This document shows, in pieces, positions 1-7,952 of a DNA stretch of 56,486 bases. Within the stretch, counting starts at the first letter, position 1. Each line of letters starts with the position of its first letter. The position numbers and the translations under genes were made by a program. Source of the stretch: JBBQDZ01 sp038237515 (GTDB taxonomy: Bacteria > Actinomycetota > Thermoleophilia > Gaiellales > Gaiellaceae); the NCBI GenBank assembly GCA_038237515.1, contig JBBRYP010000021.1, positions 1-56,486 on the forward strand, in the 5' to 3' direction. The notes below the pieces were generated by a model that ran no database searches, was not told where the DNA came from, and saw nothing but the letters and a program-made list of their open reading frames with translations.

Positions 1-33
1 CAACGTTTCACTCGAAACCGACGGTTCGCCGAC

Positions 34-172
34 GCCGCACTATTCCGGCCGCTCTGCGGCCGGCGGCCGCGAAGCGGCCGAGTAGTGCGGCCTCCACCTG
101 CCCCTTCGTTTCCGGTCAAACATTTCGAGAGGCCGCACTAGGCGATCGATCGAAGAAGCCCGACCGATCGCC
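34..172. repeat. Nested inverted repeats upstream of deoC
   Basis: The 9-mer GCCGCACTA at 34-42 is repeated inverted at 83-91 and direct at 132-140. Inside the first pair lie CGGCCGC (46-52) facing GCGGCCG (74-80), and GCGGCC (56-61) facing GGCCGC (65-70), so 34-91 can fold as one interrupted hairpin. A second hairpin pairs GGCGATCG (141-148) with CGATCGCC (165-172). No gene is visible in 1-217. The structure could be a terminator of a gene left of the window or a small dispersed repeat. There is no T-tract. Confidence 0.6.
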
Positions 173-205
173 TACCGATCAACCGTCGAGCGGGCACGAG
201 CGGCC

Positions 206-211
206 TACACT
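206..211 (+). promoter_or_regulatory. -10 hexamer TACACT of deoC
   Basis: TACACT ends 6 nt before the ATG at 218, so transcription would begin at or next to the start codon (leaderless mRNA). No convincing -35 is seen. Confidence 0.5.
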
Positions 212-217
212 TCCGTC

Positions 218-1156
218 ATGGCTCACAGCCCTGCACTTCCCGCCGGCTTCGAGCTTCCGCTCGAGCCTCGGCTGCCGCGGATCGGCTCGATCGACGCGGT
301 CGCTGTCGAGGCGAGGGCCGCGGAGCTCGCGAAGCGCTCGATCAAGCGCGAGTCGAAGGTCTTCGCGCTCGAGCTCGCAATCCGGATGATGGATCTGACG
401 ACGCTCGAGGGCGCGGACACGCCCGGCAAGGTCGCGGCGCTTGCCTCGAAGGCTGTTCGTCCCGATCCCAGCGACCCGGCGATCCCGTCTGTGGCGGCAC
501 TGTGCGTCTATCCGAACCTCGTAGCGACGGCTGCCGAGCGGCTGCGGGGGACCGGCGTTCGCGTTGCCTCGGTCGCGACGGCGTTCCCGTCGGGCCAGAC
601 CCCGACAGAGGTGAAGGTCGCCGAGGTTCGCGCGGTGGTCGAGCTGGGCGCCGACGAGGTCGACATGGTGATCGATCGGGGCGCGTTTCTCTCTGGGCGG
701 TACGCCAAGGTCTACGACGAGGTCGTGCAGGTGAAGGAGGCGTGCGGCGAGGCGCACCTGAAGGTGATCCTGGAGACCGGGGAGCTCGGCACCTACGACA
801 ACGTGCGGCGCGCATCGCTGCTGGCCATGGCGGCGGGAGCGGACTTCATCAAGACGTCCACCGGGAAGCTTCCCTCGGCGGCCACGCTGCCCGTGACGCT
901 CGTGATGCTCGAGGCGATCCGGGACGTGTACGAGGAGACCGGCCGGATGGTGGGCATGAAGCCGGCGGGCGGGATCCGGGTGGCGAAGCAGGCGGTGCAG
1001 TACCTCGTCCAGCTCTACGAGACCCTCGGGGCGGAGTGGCTGACCCCCGAGCTCTACCGTCTCGGCGCTTCGTCGTTGTTGAACGATGTGCTGATGCAGC
1101 TGCGCAAGGAGCGGACCGGCGCCTATCAGTCCCCCGACTACTTCACTGTTGATTGA
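218..1156 (+). CDS. deoC: Deoxyribose-phosphate aldolase
   Basis: This 312-residue protein cleaves 2-deoxyribose 5-phosphate to glyceraldehyde 3-phosphate and acetaldehyde in the cytoplasm. The Schiff-base lysine is in FIKTSTGK (Lys212). A second conserved lysine is in GMKPAGGIR and the aspartates in VDMVID are present. The length and the N-terminal MMDLTTLEG segment resemble the longer, human-DERA-like form rather than the ~220-250 residue E. coli-like form. The ATG at 218 is supported by a -10 hexamer 6 nt upstream. Two aldehyde dehydrogenase-family genes follow on the same strand and could oxidise the acetaldehyde released. Confidence 0.93.
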   Translation: MAHSPALPAGFELPLEPRLPRIGSIDAVAVEARAAELAKRSIKRESKVFALELAIRMMDLTTLEGADTPGKVAALASKAVRPDPSDPAIPSVAALCVYPNLVATAAERLRGTGVRVASVATAFPSGQTPTEVKVAEVRAVVELGADEVDMVIDRGAFLSGRYAKVYDEVVQVKEACGEAHLKVILETGELGTYDNVRRASLLAMAAGADFIKTSTGKLPSAATLPVTLVMLEAIRDVYEETGRMVGMKPAGGIRVAKQAVQYLVQLYETLGAEWLTPELYRLGASSLLNDVLMQLRKERTGAYQSPDYFTVD

Positions 1157-1312
1157 CTTGGGCCTGCTTCGTCTCACCCGCGTTACAGGGTGCGCACTAC
1201 CGTGGTCCCCCTGGGTGGGTGGGGAATTGGGATGGGCCCGCCCCGATGCCGCGGTCGGTTCCCGCGCCCGACCTTCCGCGCCCGGCGCCTCTCGCGCCCG
1301 TCACCTCGGCCG

Positions 1313-2809
1313 GTGAGCGAGATCGAGAAGAAGCGGGGGCGCGCGCCCGTGCCCGCCGGGTGGGACTACGCTCCGGCACCGGAGTCGCGCGATGTCGTAT
1401 CGCTCCGCGAGCGCTACGGCCTCTTCGTGGGCGGCGAGTTCGTCGCGCCGCGCTCGGAATCGTGGTACTCGACCATCTCACCTGCGACGGAGGAACCGCT
1501 TGCCGAGGTCGCCGAGGCCGGCGCCGAAGACGTCGCGGCGGCGGTCGCGGCGGCGCGCGGGGCATTCGAGAACGGCTGGTCGTCGATCCGCGCCGCCGAC
1601 CGGGCCAAGTACCTGTTCCGCATCGCCCGCATCCTCCAGGAGCGCTCGCGCGAGTTCGCCGTCCTCGAGTCGCTGAACGGCGGCAAGCCCATCAAGGAAT
1701 CCCGCGACGTGGACGTGCCGCTCGCTGCAGCCCACTTCTTCTACTACGCGGGTTGGGCCGACAAGCTCGAGTACGCCTTCCCCAACCGGCGCCCGCGCCC
1801 GCTGGGCGTCGCCGGTCAGATCATCCCCTGGAACTTTCCGCTGCTGATGCTCGCGTGGAAGATCGCGCCGGCGCTCGCCGCGGGCAACACCGTCGTACTC
1901 AAGCCGGCCGAGACGACTCCGCTGACCGCGCTCCTGTTCTGCGAGGTCGTGCGGCAGGCCGAGCTTCCCGCGGGAGTCGTGAACATCGTCACCGGCGACG
2001 GGCGTGCCGGTGCCGCGCTCGTGGAGTCGGAGGTCGACAAGATCGCCTTCACGGGTTCGACGGAAGTCGGCAAGGCGATTCAGCGCCGGCTCGCCGGCAC
2101 GGGAAAGCACCTGACGCTCGAGCTCGGAGGCAAAGCGGCGAACATCGTCTTCGACGACGCGGCGCTCGATCAGGCGGTCGAGGGGATCGTCAACGGGATC
2201 TACTTCAATCAGGGTCACGTCTGCTGCGCCGGCTCGCGTCTGCTCGTCCAGGAGTCGATCGCGGAACCGCTCGTCGACAAGCTCAAGCGGCGGCTGCGGA
2301 CGCTGCGCGTCGGCGACCCGCTCGACAAGAACACCGACGTCGGCGCGATCAACTCCAGACCGCAGCTCGAGAAGATCCGCGAGCTCGTCGCCGCCGGCGA
2401 GGCCGAGGGCGCCGAGATCTACCAGCCGCCGTGCCGCCTGCCCGAGCGCGGGTACTGGTTCGCCCCGACCGTCTTCACGAACGTCGCGCAGAGCTACCGG
2501 ATCGCCCAGGAGGAGATCTTCGGCCCGGTGCTGTCCGTCCTCACCTTCCGCACGCCCGACGAGGCGCTGGAGAAGGCCAACAACACGCCGTACGGCCTTT
2601 CCGCGGGGGTGTGGACCGAAAAGGGCTCGCGGATCCTCTGGATGGCGGAGAGGCTCCGCGCCGGCGTCGTCTGGGCAAATACGTTCAACCGCTTCGACCC
2701 CTCCTCGCCGTTCGGCGGCTACAAGGAGTCGGGCTTCGGCCGCGAGGGCGGGCTGCACGGCCTAGAGCCGTACCTGGCCTTCGAGGGCGCGGAGACCTTC
2801 GGCGGCTGA
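1313..2809 (+). CDS. Aldehyde dehydrogenase, NAD(P)-dependent
   Basis: This is a complete ALDH-superfamily enzyme of 498 residues that oxidises an aldehyde to the acid. The context after deoC suggests acetaldehyde as substrate. The NAD-binding segment contains IPWNFP, LKPAE and FTGSTEVGK. The general-base glutamate lies in LELGGKA, and the catalytic cysteine is Cys304 or Cys305 in GHVCCAG. The C-terminal FGGYKESGFGREGG is intact. The reading frame is open back to 1190, but residues before 1313 look non-coding, so the GTG at 1313 (protein beginning VSEIEKKRG) is chosen. No clear ribosome binding site supports it. It overlaps the next gene by one base (TGATG). Confidence 0.92.
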   Translation: MSEIEKKRGRAPVPAGWDYAPAPESRDVVSLRERYGLFVGGEFVAPRSESWYSTISPATEEPLAEVAEAGAEDVAAAVAAARGAFENGWSSIRAADRAKYLFRIARILQERSREFAVLESLNGGKPIKESRDVDVPLAAAHFFYYAGWADKLEYAFPNRRPRPLGVAGQIIPWNFPLLMLAWKIAPALAAGNTVVLKPAETTPLTALLFCEVVRQAELPAGVVNIVTGDGRAGAALVESEVDKIAFTGSTEVGKAIQRRLAGTGKHLTLELGGKAANIVFDDAALDQAVEGIVNGIYFNQGHVCCAGSRLLVQESIAEPLVDKLKRRLRTLRVGDPLDKNTDVGAINSRPQLEKIRELVAAGEAEGAEIYQPPCRLPERGYWFAPTVFTNVAQSYRIAQEEIFGPVLSVLTFRTPDEALEKANNTPYGLSAGVWTEKGSRILWMAERLRAGVVWANTFNRFDPSSPFGGYKESGFGREGGLHGLEPYLAFEGAETFGG

Positions 2810-3606
2810 TGTCCGAGCGTCTCCCGGTTCGCAAGACATACAAGCTCTTCATCGGGGGCGAGTTCCCGCGATCGGAGTCCGGCAGGACGTATCTCGCTCG
2901 CGGCCAGAACGTCGCGCGCGCCTCCCGCAAGGACCTTCGTGAGGCGGTTCGTGCCGCACGAGGTGCGTTCGGGAAGTGGTCTGGGGCCACCGCCTACAAC
3001 CGAGGGCAGGTCGTCTACCGGATCGCCGAGATGATGGAGTCGAGGCGAGCGGAGCTGGCGGCGAGCTGCGCGGGGGACGAGGAGGTCTCCACGGCGATCG
3101 ATCGGATCGTCTGGTACGCCGGGTGGGCGGACAAGCTCGCGCAGGCACTCGGGTCGGCGAACCCGGTCGCGGGCCCCTACTTCAACTTCACGATCCCGGA
3201 GCCGACGGGCGTCGTCGGCATCCTCGCGCCCGAGGAGCCGGCGCTCGACGGGCTCGTCGCCCGGGTCGCGCCGGCGATCGTGGGCGGCAACACCGTGGTC
3301 GTGGTCGCCTCGGAGGCGCAGCCGCTCGCCGCGGTCGAGCTCGCCGAGGCGCTTGCCACCTCGGACGTCCCCGGCGGCGTCGTCAACGTGCTCACCGGTC
3401 AGAAGGTTGAGCTCGCCCCGTGGCTCGCCTCGCACATGGACGTCAATGCGATCGATCTCGCCGGAGCCGACGGCCTCGCCGGCGAGCTCGAGCGCGCGGC
3501 CGCGGAGAACGTCAAGCGGGTCGTTCGCAGCGGTGGCGGCCAGAGCCTCTGGGAGATCTCGGCCTTCCTCGAACTGAAGACGGTCTGGCACCCGATCGGC
3601 GTCTGA
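2809..3606 (+). CDS. Shortened aldehyde dehydrogenase-like protein, no catalytic domain
   Basis: This 265-residue protein follows the N-terminal and NAD-binding part of ALDH: KLFIGGEFPRSESG near residue 15, then a PTGVVGILAPEEP segment corresponding to the IPWNFP region, then GGNTVVVVAS. After about residue 225 it passes directly into WEISAFLELKTVWHP, which resembles the ALDH C-terminal oligomerisation strand. The middle part carrying the catalytic Cys and Glu is absent. Because the native C-terminal end is retained, this looks like an internal deletion with an intact reading frame, not a 3' truncation. It may pair with or regulate the full ALDH encoded just upstream (1-bp overlap). Catalytic activity is unlikely. 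Confidence 0.8.
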   Translation: MSERLPVRKTYKLFIGGEFPRSESGRTYLARGQNVARASRKDLREAVRAARGAFGKWSGATAYNRGQVVYRIAEMMESRRAELAASCAGDEEVSTAIDRIVWYAGWADKLAQALGSANPVAGPYFNFTIPEPTGVVGILAPEEPALDGLVARVAPAIVGGNTVVVVASEAQPLAAVELAEALATSDVPGGVVNVLTGQKVELAPWLASHMDVNAIDLAGADGLAGELERAAAENVKRVVRSGGGQSLWEISAFLELKTVWHPIGV

Positions 3607-3688
3607 GCTGGCGGCGGCAGCCGGTATGCAGCGCACGCGCCGCGCGATCCGAAGGTTCTTCCCTGGTAGGCGACCGGCCCGCGCCAGG

Positions 3689-3808
3689 TAGCGTCGGCCA
3701 GTCCGCGCCCCGCTCCCTAACCTGATCGCCGTCGCGCTCGCTCTCGGGGCGGCCATCTTCGCCGGCGTCGCCCTCGCGGTTCGAGCGGCTCCCGAGCCGT
3801 GCGACCTC
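3689..3808 (+). other. In-frame signal-peptide-like extension with no canonical start
   Basis: In the frame of the gene at 3809, codons from 3701 to 3808 read VRAPLPNLIAVALALG, then AAIFAGVALAVRAAPEPCD. That is a short basic start followed by a hydrophobic core, as in a secretion signal. The frame is closed by TAG at 3689 and contains no ATG, GTG or TTG before 3809. TAGCGT (3689-3694) ends 6 nt before a GTC codon at 3701. TAACCT (3718-3723) ends 7 nt before another GTC at 3731. Both match the leaderless spacing used elsewhere in the window. The rest of 3607-3688 shows nothing recognisable. Confidence 0.45.
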
Positions 3809-4744
3809 GTGGCCGGGCTGCGCCCGGGTGCCGCGCAGCGACTCGTCGATCGCCTCGGGCGGGGCACGATCGGCTGCCTGCTCTCCGGCCGCTACCACGA
3901 GAGCCTCGTCATCCGCCGCGGCGCGCTGACGCTTCGAGCCGCGCCCGGGGCGCGCGTGGAGCTACTCGGCTCGATCTGGGTGCGCCGAACCGCGGCCGGG
4001 GTCAGCGTCTCCGACCTGAGCATCGACGCCAGCAGCGCCTCCACCTACCGGCCGGAGTGGGCGGACGAGGAGGGTCTGCCGGCCTCCTTCCGCGAGACGA
4101 GGCCGGCGCTGATCGTGAACGGCGACGGGTTCCGGCTCGAACGCAGCGAGGTGACGAACCGCGGCGGGATCTGCGTCCTCCTCGGGAGCGCTGGCGGCGC
4201 GTTCGGGACGGCCCGCGACCCGGTGCTGGAGGAGAATCGGATCCACGGCTGCGGCCGTCTCCGCCCGGACGGGCGGCGGACGAATCACGACCACGGTGTC
4301 TACGTCGAGTCGGCGCGGCACGCGCGAATCGTCCGCAACCTCGTCTACGACAACCGTGACCGCGGCATCCAGCTGTATCCCGACGCGCAGGGGAGCCTCG
4401 TCGATGGCAACACTCTGGCCCGAAACGGCGAGGGCATCGTCTTCGGCGGCAACGACGAGCTAGCGTCCTCCGCGAACGTGGTTTCCGGCAACGTCATCGC
4501 CGACTCCCAGCTCGCCGACGACGCCGGCCGGCGCTACAGCGTCGACTCGAGCTGGGGCGGAGCGATCGGGGTGTCGAACCTCTTCGACGGCAACTGCGTC
4601 TGGCAGCCGAGCCGCGAGAGCTGGGCGGTCCAACGACCGCCGATCGGCTTCGAGGAGCGCGGCACGAGGTTCCTCGACCCGGACTTCGCCGACGAGCGGG
4701 CAGGTGATCTCACGGTTCGCGCTGCCGGCTGCTCTCGACGCTGA
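3809..4744 (+). CDS. Secreted right-handed parallel beta-helix protein
   Basis: The canonical frame gives 311 residues. Regularly spaced short strands with Asn/Gly turns (IVRNLVYDNRDRGIQLYPD, LVDGNTLARNGEGIVFGGND, VVSGNVIADS) are the repeats of a right-handed parallel beta-helix, as in NosD- or pectate-lyase-like proteins. Such proteins bind or cut polysaccharide. The substrate cannot be told and no catalytic triad is recognised. A hydrophobic signal-like segment lies in frame immediately upstream but lacks an ordinary start codon, so the GTG at 3809 is probably not the true start. The 3' end overlaps the convergent DUF1707 gene by 35 bp. Confidence 0.7.
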   Translation: MAGLRPGAAQRLVDRLGRGTIGCLLSGRYHESLVIRRGALTLRAAPGARVELLGSIWVRRTAAGVSVSDLSIDASSASTYRPEWADEEGLPASFRETRPALIVNGDGFRLERSEVTNRGGICVLLGSAGGAFGTARDPVLEENRIHGCGRLRPDGRRTNHDHGVYVESARHARIVRNLVYDNRDRGIQLYPDAQGSLVDGNTLARNGEGIVFGGNDELASSANVVSGNVIADSQLADDAGRRYSVDSSWGGAIGVSNLFDGNCVWQPSRESWAVQRPPIGFEERGTRFLDPDFADERAGDLTVRAAGCSRR

Positions 4745-5282
4745 TCCCGCCGAGGACCCCGAACGCCCGCACGCGTACGAGCGGCGTCCCCGGCCGCCGC
4801 CGGGTCTCCGCGAGGGCGAGCTCGCGCCCGCCGACGAGCGTGAAGCCGGAGAGGTCGACCTCGACGCCCTCCGGCACCGTGATCGCGATGCCGCCGAGGA
4901 TCGCGAAGCACGTGATCACCACCTCGCTGCCTGGGATCTCGGCGTGGCGGAGGTCGAGCTCGCAGCCCCCCAGGATCGCGATCGCGCGCGTTCTCCCCTC
5001 GATCCGCCACCGGCCCGTCTGGCGCGAGCCGCCGAACAGCGAGAGGACGAGGCGCCGCGCCCGGCGCATCGGCTCGGCCGGGCCGGTCGCCGGGAGATCA
5101 CGGACGATCTCCTCGAGATCGCCCCGCGTCTGCGCCGCGTAGGCGAGGTCGGCGCGGCGCGAGAGCTCGTCGAGCGTCAGGCGTCCGGCGGCGCGCGCCT
5201 CCGCGAGCCGGTTCGCGACCGCTTCGCGTTCGCCGTCCGACGCCCGAAGCTCGAGGCCACCGCCGAGACTCTCGTCGCCCAC
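4710..5282 (-). CDS. DUF1707 (SHOCT-like) protein with LiaF-like C-terminal domain
   Basis: This is a 190-residue cytoplasmic protein. Residues about 12-65 (LRASDGEREAVANRL, then LTLDELSRRADLAYAAQT) are a DUF1707 module, common in actinobacteria. The C-terminal half (IAILGGCELDLRHAEI, FAILGGIAITVPEG, FGVLGGI) has the repeated ILGG beta-strands of the LiaF/DUF2154 cell-wall-stress family. A sensory or scaffolding role near the envelope is an inference. It starts at a GTG 51 bp from the divergent gene at 5334 and its end overlaps the beta-helix gene. Confidence 0.75.
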   Translation of the reverse strand: MGDESLGGGLELRASDGEREAVANRLAEARAAGRLTLDELSRRADLAYAAQTRGDLEEIVRDLPATGPAEPMRRARRLVLSLFGGSRQTGRWRIEGRTRAIAILGGCELDLRHAEIPGSEVVITCFAILGGIAITVPEGVEVDLSGFTLVGGRELALAETRRRPGTPLVRVRAFGVLGGISVESSRQREP

Positions 5283-5333
5283 GCGGGGAGTGTCGCACCG
5301 GCAGACCGCTTCGATCCGACAGAATGGCGCGGG

Positions 5334-5921
5334 GTGGGTTGGTCACGCCGCTTGAGTCAGGCGATCTCGGAAGGCCGCGGGATCTCGCTGATCGCGCGCG
5401 TCGCCGATGCCGCGGAGGCCGAGGCGGCGGAGGCAGCCGGCGCCGACGCGGTTCTCGCCTCGGGCGACCTGGGCGCGCTTCGAGCGGCGACGGCGCTGCC
5501 GCTCCTGTGGCGTGGCTCCGGCGGCGACCCGGCTCGTGCGGCCGGCGCCGACGGCTGCCTGCTCGTCCTCGCGGAGCTCGAGGACGAGGACGGGCGGCTG
5601 GAGGGGCTGCACGCCGAGGCGGCGGCGGCGGAGCTCGAGTGCGTCGTGGAGGTACGCGACGAGGAGCAGCTCGAGCTGGCGCTCGAGCGCATCGACCCGG
5701 AGATCGTGCTGCTCGCGGGCGGTTCTGACGCCGAGGATGACCCGCTCGACGCCGTCCTCGACCTGCTCCCGGACGTGCCTGCAGGGAAGCTCGCGATCGC
5801 GGAGGTCCCGCGACTGACGCGCGACGATGTCCTCTCGCTGGAGCGCGCCGGGATGGACGCGGTCGTCGTGGAGGCGGGGCAGCTCGCGGCGCTCCTTCGT
5901 GGCGAGCAGCCCGCGAGCTGA
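5334..5921 (+). CDS. TIM-barrel protein resembling degenerate indole-3-glycerol-phosphate synthase
   Basis: This acidic protein of 195 residues has a TrpC-like pattern of barrel strands. ISLIARVADAAEAEAAE is near the start. AAELECVVEVRDEEQLELAL matches the VEVHDEEE strand of IGPS. The ending AEVPRLTRDDVLSLERAGMD followed by AVVVEAGQL matches the phosphate-binding end of the barrel. The usual substrate-binding KxxSPS and ESG motifs are missing and the protein is shorter than the ~260-residue enzyme, so it is unlikely to make tryptophan. GTG 5334 is chosen because the frame upstream is antisense to the DUF1707 gene. It overlaps the next gene by 23 bp, suggesting co-translation. Confidence 0.55.
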   Translation: MGWSRRLSQAISEGRGISLIARVADAAEAEAAEAAGADAVLASGDLGALRAATALPLLWRGSGGDPARAAGADGCLLVLAELEDEDGRLEGLHAEAAAAELECVVEVRDEEQLELALERIDPEIVLLAGGSDAEDDPLDAVLDLLPDVPAGKLAIAEVPRLTRDDVLSLERAGMDAVVVEAGQLAALLRGEQPAS

Positions 5922-7293
5922 CAGCCGCTGGGGCGGGCCGCGCGCCGCTCTGATCGCGATCCTCGCGGGGGCGGCGACCCTGCGGGCGGTGGGGATCGAG
6001 TACGGTCTCCCGTTCGGCAACCTCCTCAACCCGGACGAGCAGAGCATCGTCCCGCGGGCCTGGCGGATGGTGCACGGCGGCGGGCTCGACCCGCACTGGT
6101 TCGACTATCCGACGCTCCTCATGTACCTGCTCGCGCCCTTCCAGGCCTGGCAGGGCGCGCCGTCGTTCCTGACCGCGCGGATCGTCGTGCTCCTCGCAGG
6201 GGTGGGGGCCGTCGCGGCTTCGTGGTGGCTCGGTCGCCGGGCGTACGGCGGGTCCGCGGGCGCGGTGGCTGCCGCGGCCGTCGCCGTGGAGGCGACGCAT
6301 GTGGCGTACTCACGCATGGCCGTCACCGACGTCCCGCTGACGCTCGCGGTGGCGGTTGCGCTCACGCTGATGGTGGCTCGGCGTCTCGAGTGGGCCGCGC
6401 TCGCGGTCGGGATCGCCGCCGGGTTCAAGTACCCCGGTGTCCTCCTCCTCGTCCCGCTCGTGGTGGCCGCGTGGGGCCGGTGGTGGCGGTTGGCAGGTGC
6501 GGCCGCGATCGCCGTGGTCACCTTCCTCGCGACCAGCCCGTACGTGCTGCTCCATCCGGCCCAGGCCGCACACGAGGCGCTGGCCGTCCAGAGGCTCGCG
6601 CGCAAGGGATGGCTCGGGTTCGAGCACGACCATGTGTCCCCCGTGGCCTTCGTCGCGCGCCTGTGGTCGGGCCTGGGGCCGGTCCTCCTCATTGCCGGAG
6701 CGGGTCTCGTGCTCGCGCTGGTTCGCCGCCGCCGGACCGACCTCGTCCTCGCGTCGTTCGTGCTCGTCTACTTCGTAGACCTGCTGACGCTCCACGCGCA
6801 CTTCGACCGGTACGTGCTCCCGCTCGTCCCGCCGCTCGCGGTCCTGGCCGGACGGATCCGCTATCTCGCGCCAGTGACGCTGCTCCTCCTCGTCGTTCCG
6901 CTGACGTGGTCGATCCGGAACGATGTGCGACTCACCCGCACCGATACGCGCGTTGCCGCGTTCCGCTGGATCGAGGCTCATGTGCCCGAGGACTCGACGA
7001 TCGCCGCGGAATCCTCGACGGCGGCGCTCCAGAACTTCCCGGTCCTGCCCCTCGCTCTGCCGGGGCCCGGCCGCCCGTCCGACCCGAACCGCAGCATCGC
7101 CAGCCTGCGGCGGCAGGGAGTCTCCTACGTGCTCGTCACGGGCGCGATCGCGGATCGCGTCCTCGCGGCGCGACGCAGGTACCCGCGTGAGGCCCGCTTC
7201 TACGGCGAGCTCCGAACCGATGCGAAACGGCTCTACTATGTTGCCGACGGCCACGGTCTCAACGGCCCGTGGGTCGCCGTCTACCGCCTGTAG
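5899..7293 (+). CDS. Polytopic membrane glycosyltransferase, GT39/ArnT-like
   Basis: This 464-residue integral membrane protein has about 10-11 hydrophobic helices. It carries the early acidic-loop motif NPDEQSIV (DE near residue 45) and FDYPTLLMYL, typical of GT-C enzymes that transfer a sugar from a polyprenyl-phosphate donor at the outer membrane face. A soluble C-terminal part follows the last helix (RTDTRVAAFRWIEAHVPED). GTG 5899 overlaps the upstream gene, and the reading frame abuts the lipoprotein gene with no gap. The acceptor (lipid, protein or cell-wall glycan) is unknown. Confidence 0.75.
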   Translation: MASSPRADSRWGGPRAALIAILAGAATLRAVGIEYGLPFGNLLNPDEQSIVPRAWRMVHGGGLDPHWFDYPTLLMYLLAPFQAWQGAPSFLTARIVVLLAGVGAVAASWWLGRRAYGGSAGAVAAAAVAVEATHVAYSRMAVTDVPLTLAVAVALTLMVARRLEWAALAVGIAAGFKYPGVLLLVPLVVAAWGRWWRLAGAAAIAVVTFLATSPYVLLHPAQAAHEALAVQRLARKGWLGFEHDHVSPVAFVARLWSGLGPVLLIAGAGLVLALVRRRRTDLVLASFVLVYFVDLLTLHAHFDRYVLPLVPPLAVLAGRIRYLAPVTLLLLVVPLTWSIRNDVRLTRTDTRVAAFRWIEAHVPEDSTIAAESSTAALQNFPVLPLALPGPGRPSDPNRSIASLRRQGVSYVLVTGAIADRVLAARRRYPREARFYGELRTDAKRLYYVADGHGLNGPWVAVYRL

Positions 7294-7950
7294 ATGAGAC
7301 GGATCTTCCCTCTGCTCCTGTTCCTCGCCGTCCTCGGTGGCGTCGCGCTGCTCGCGAGCGGCTGCGGTGCCGGCGACCAGGCCGCGCCGGCGGCTGCAGC
7401 CCCCCGCGCGACGAGGTGCCCGGCCGCCTGGCTTCCGGGCTGGCAAAAGCTCGCCGACCGCATCCAGGCCGCCGTCTACTGCCCCAGCTGGATGCCCGAC
7501 CCGCTGACTGGCCAGATCGCGGGTTCCGTCAGCTACGGCGGGGCGGGCGGCTACGCCCTCTCGGTCTCGAGGGACGGGAGCTACCTCGCGAGCTTCGCGT
7601 GGTCCGAGCGGGAGAGCGGCGAGCTGCACGTGAACCTGCGCGGATACCCCGGCGAAACGAGCGTCCCGACCTGCAGGCGGGCGGAAGCGAATCGAGGCCG
7701 GACGCGGACGACAACCATCCCCTGCTTCAGCGACTCTCGCGGGAGCGTGCATGAGGGCGCGATCACTGCCACCGTCTACACCGTCAACCAGGACGCCGAC
7801 CTCTGGCACGTCCTCTACGCCTGGCACTACCGCGGCGGCCTGTACACCCTGAGCGAGCACGTCGCCCTGCCGCTGACCTACAAGAAGGTCGTCGCGAACC
7901 TCCACCGCATGCTGCGGGGGCTCGTGCTCGTCGAGCCGCACGCGACCTGA
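7294..7950 (+). CDS. Putative lipoprotein of unknown function
   Basis: This 218-residue protein starts with MRR, a hydrophobic core (LLLFLAVLGGVALL) and the lipobox ASGC (cysteine near residue 25), followed by a Gly/Ala/Pro-rich linker. It is therefore expected to be lipid-anchored outside the membrane. The mature part has four further cysteines (RCPAAW, YCPSWM, TCRRAE, PCFSD) that could form two disulfides. No known domain is recognised. The ATG follows the stop of the glycosyltransferase gene directly, and the Tat-exported gene starts 2 bp after its stop, so the three are probably one transcription unit concerned with the cell surface. Confidence 0.7.
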   Translation: MRRIFPLLLFLAVLGGVALLASGCGAGDQAAPAAAAPRATRCPAAWLPGWQKLADRIQAAVYCPSWMPDPLTGQIAGSVSYGGAGGYALSVSRDGSYLASFAWSERESGELHVNLRGYPGETSVPTCRRAEANRGRTRTTTIPCFSDSRGSVHEGAITATVYTVNQDADLWHVLYAWHYRGGLYTLSEHVALPLTYKKVVANLHRMLRGLVLVEPHAT

Positions 7951-7952
7951 CC

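Noticed and set aside
1198..1213. TACCGT followed 7 nt later by an in-frame CTG as a leaderless start for the aldehyde dehydrogenase
   Set aside because: The resulting N-terminus (Gly/Trp then Pro/Arg-rich) does not look like ALDH sequence. The GTG at 1313 gives a normal N-terminus.
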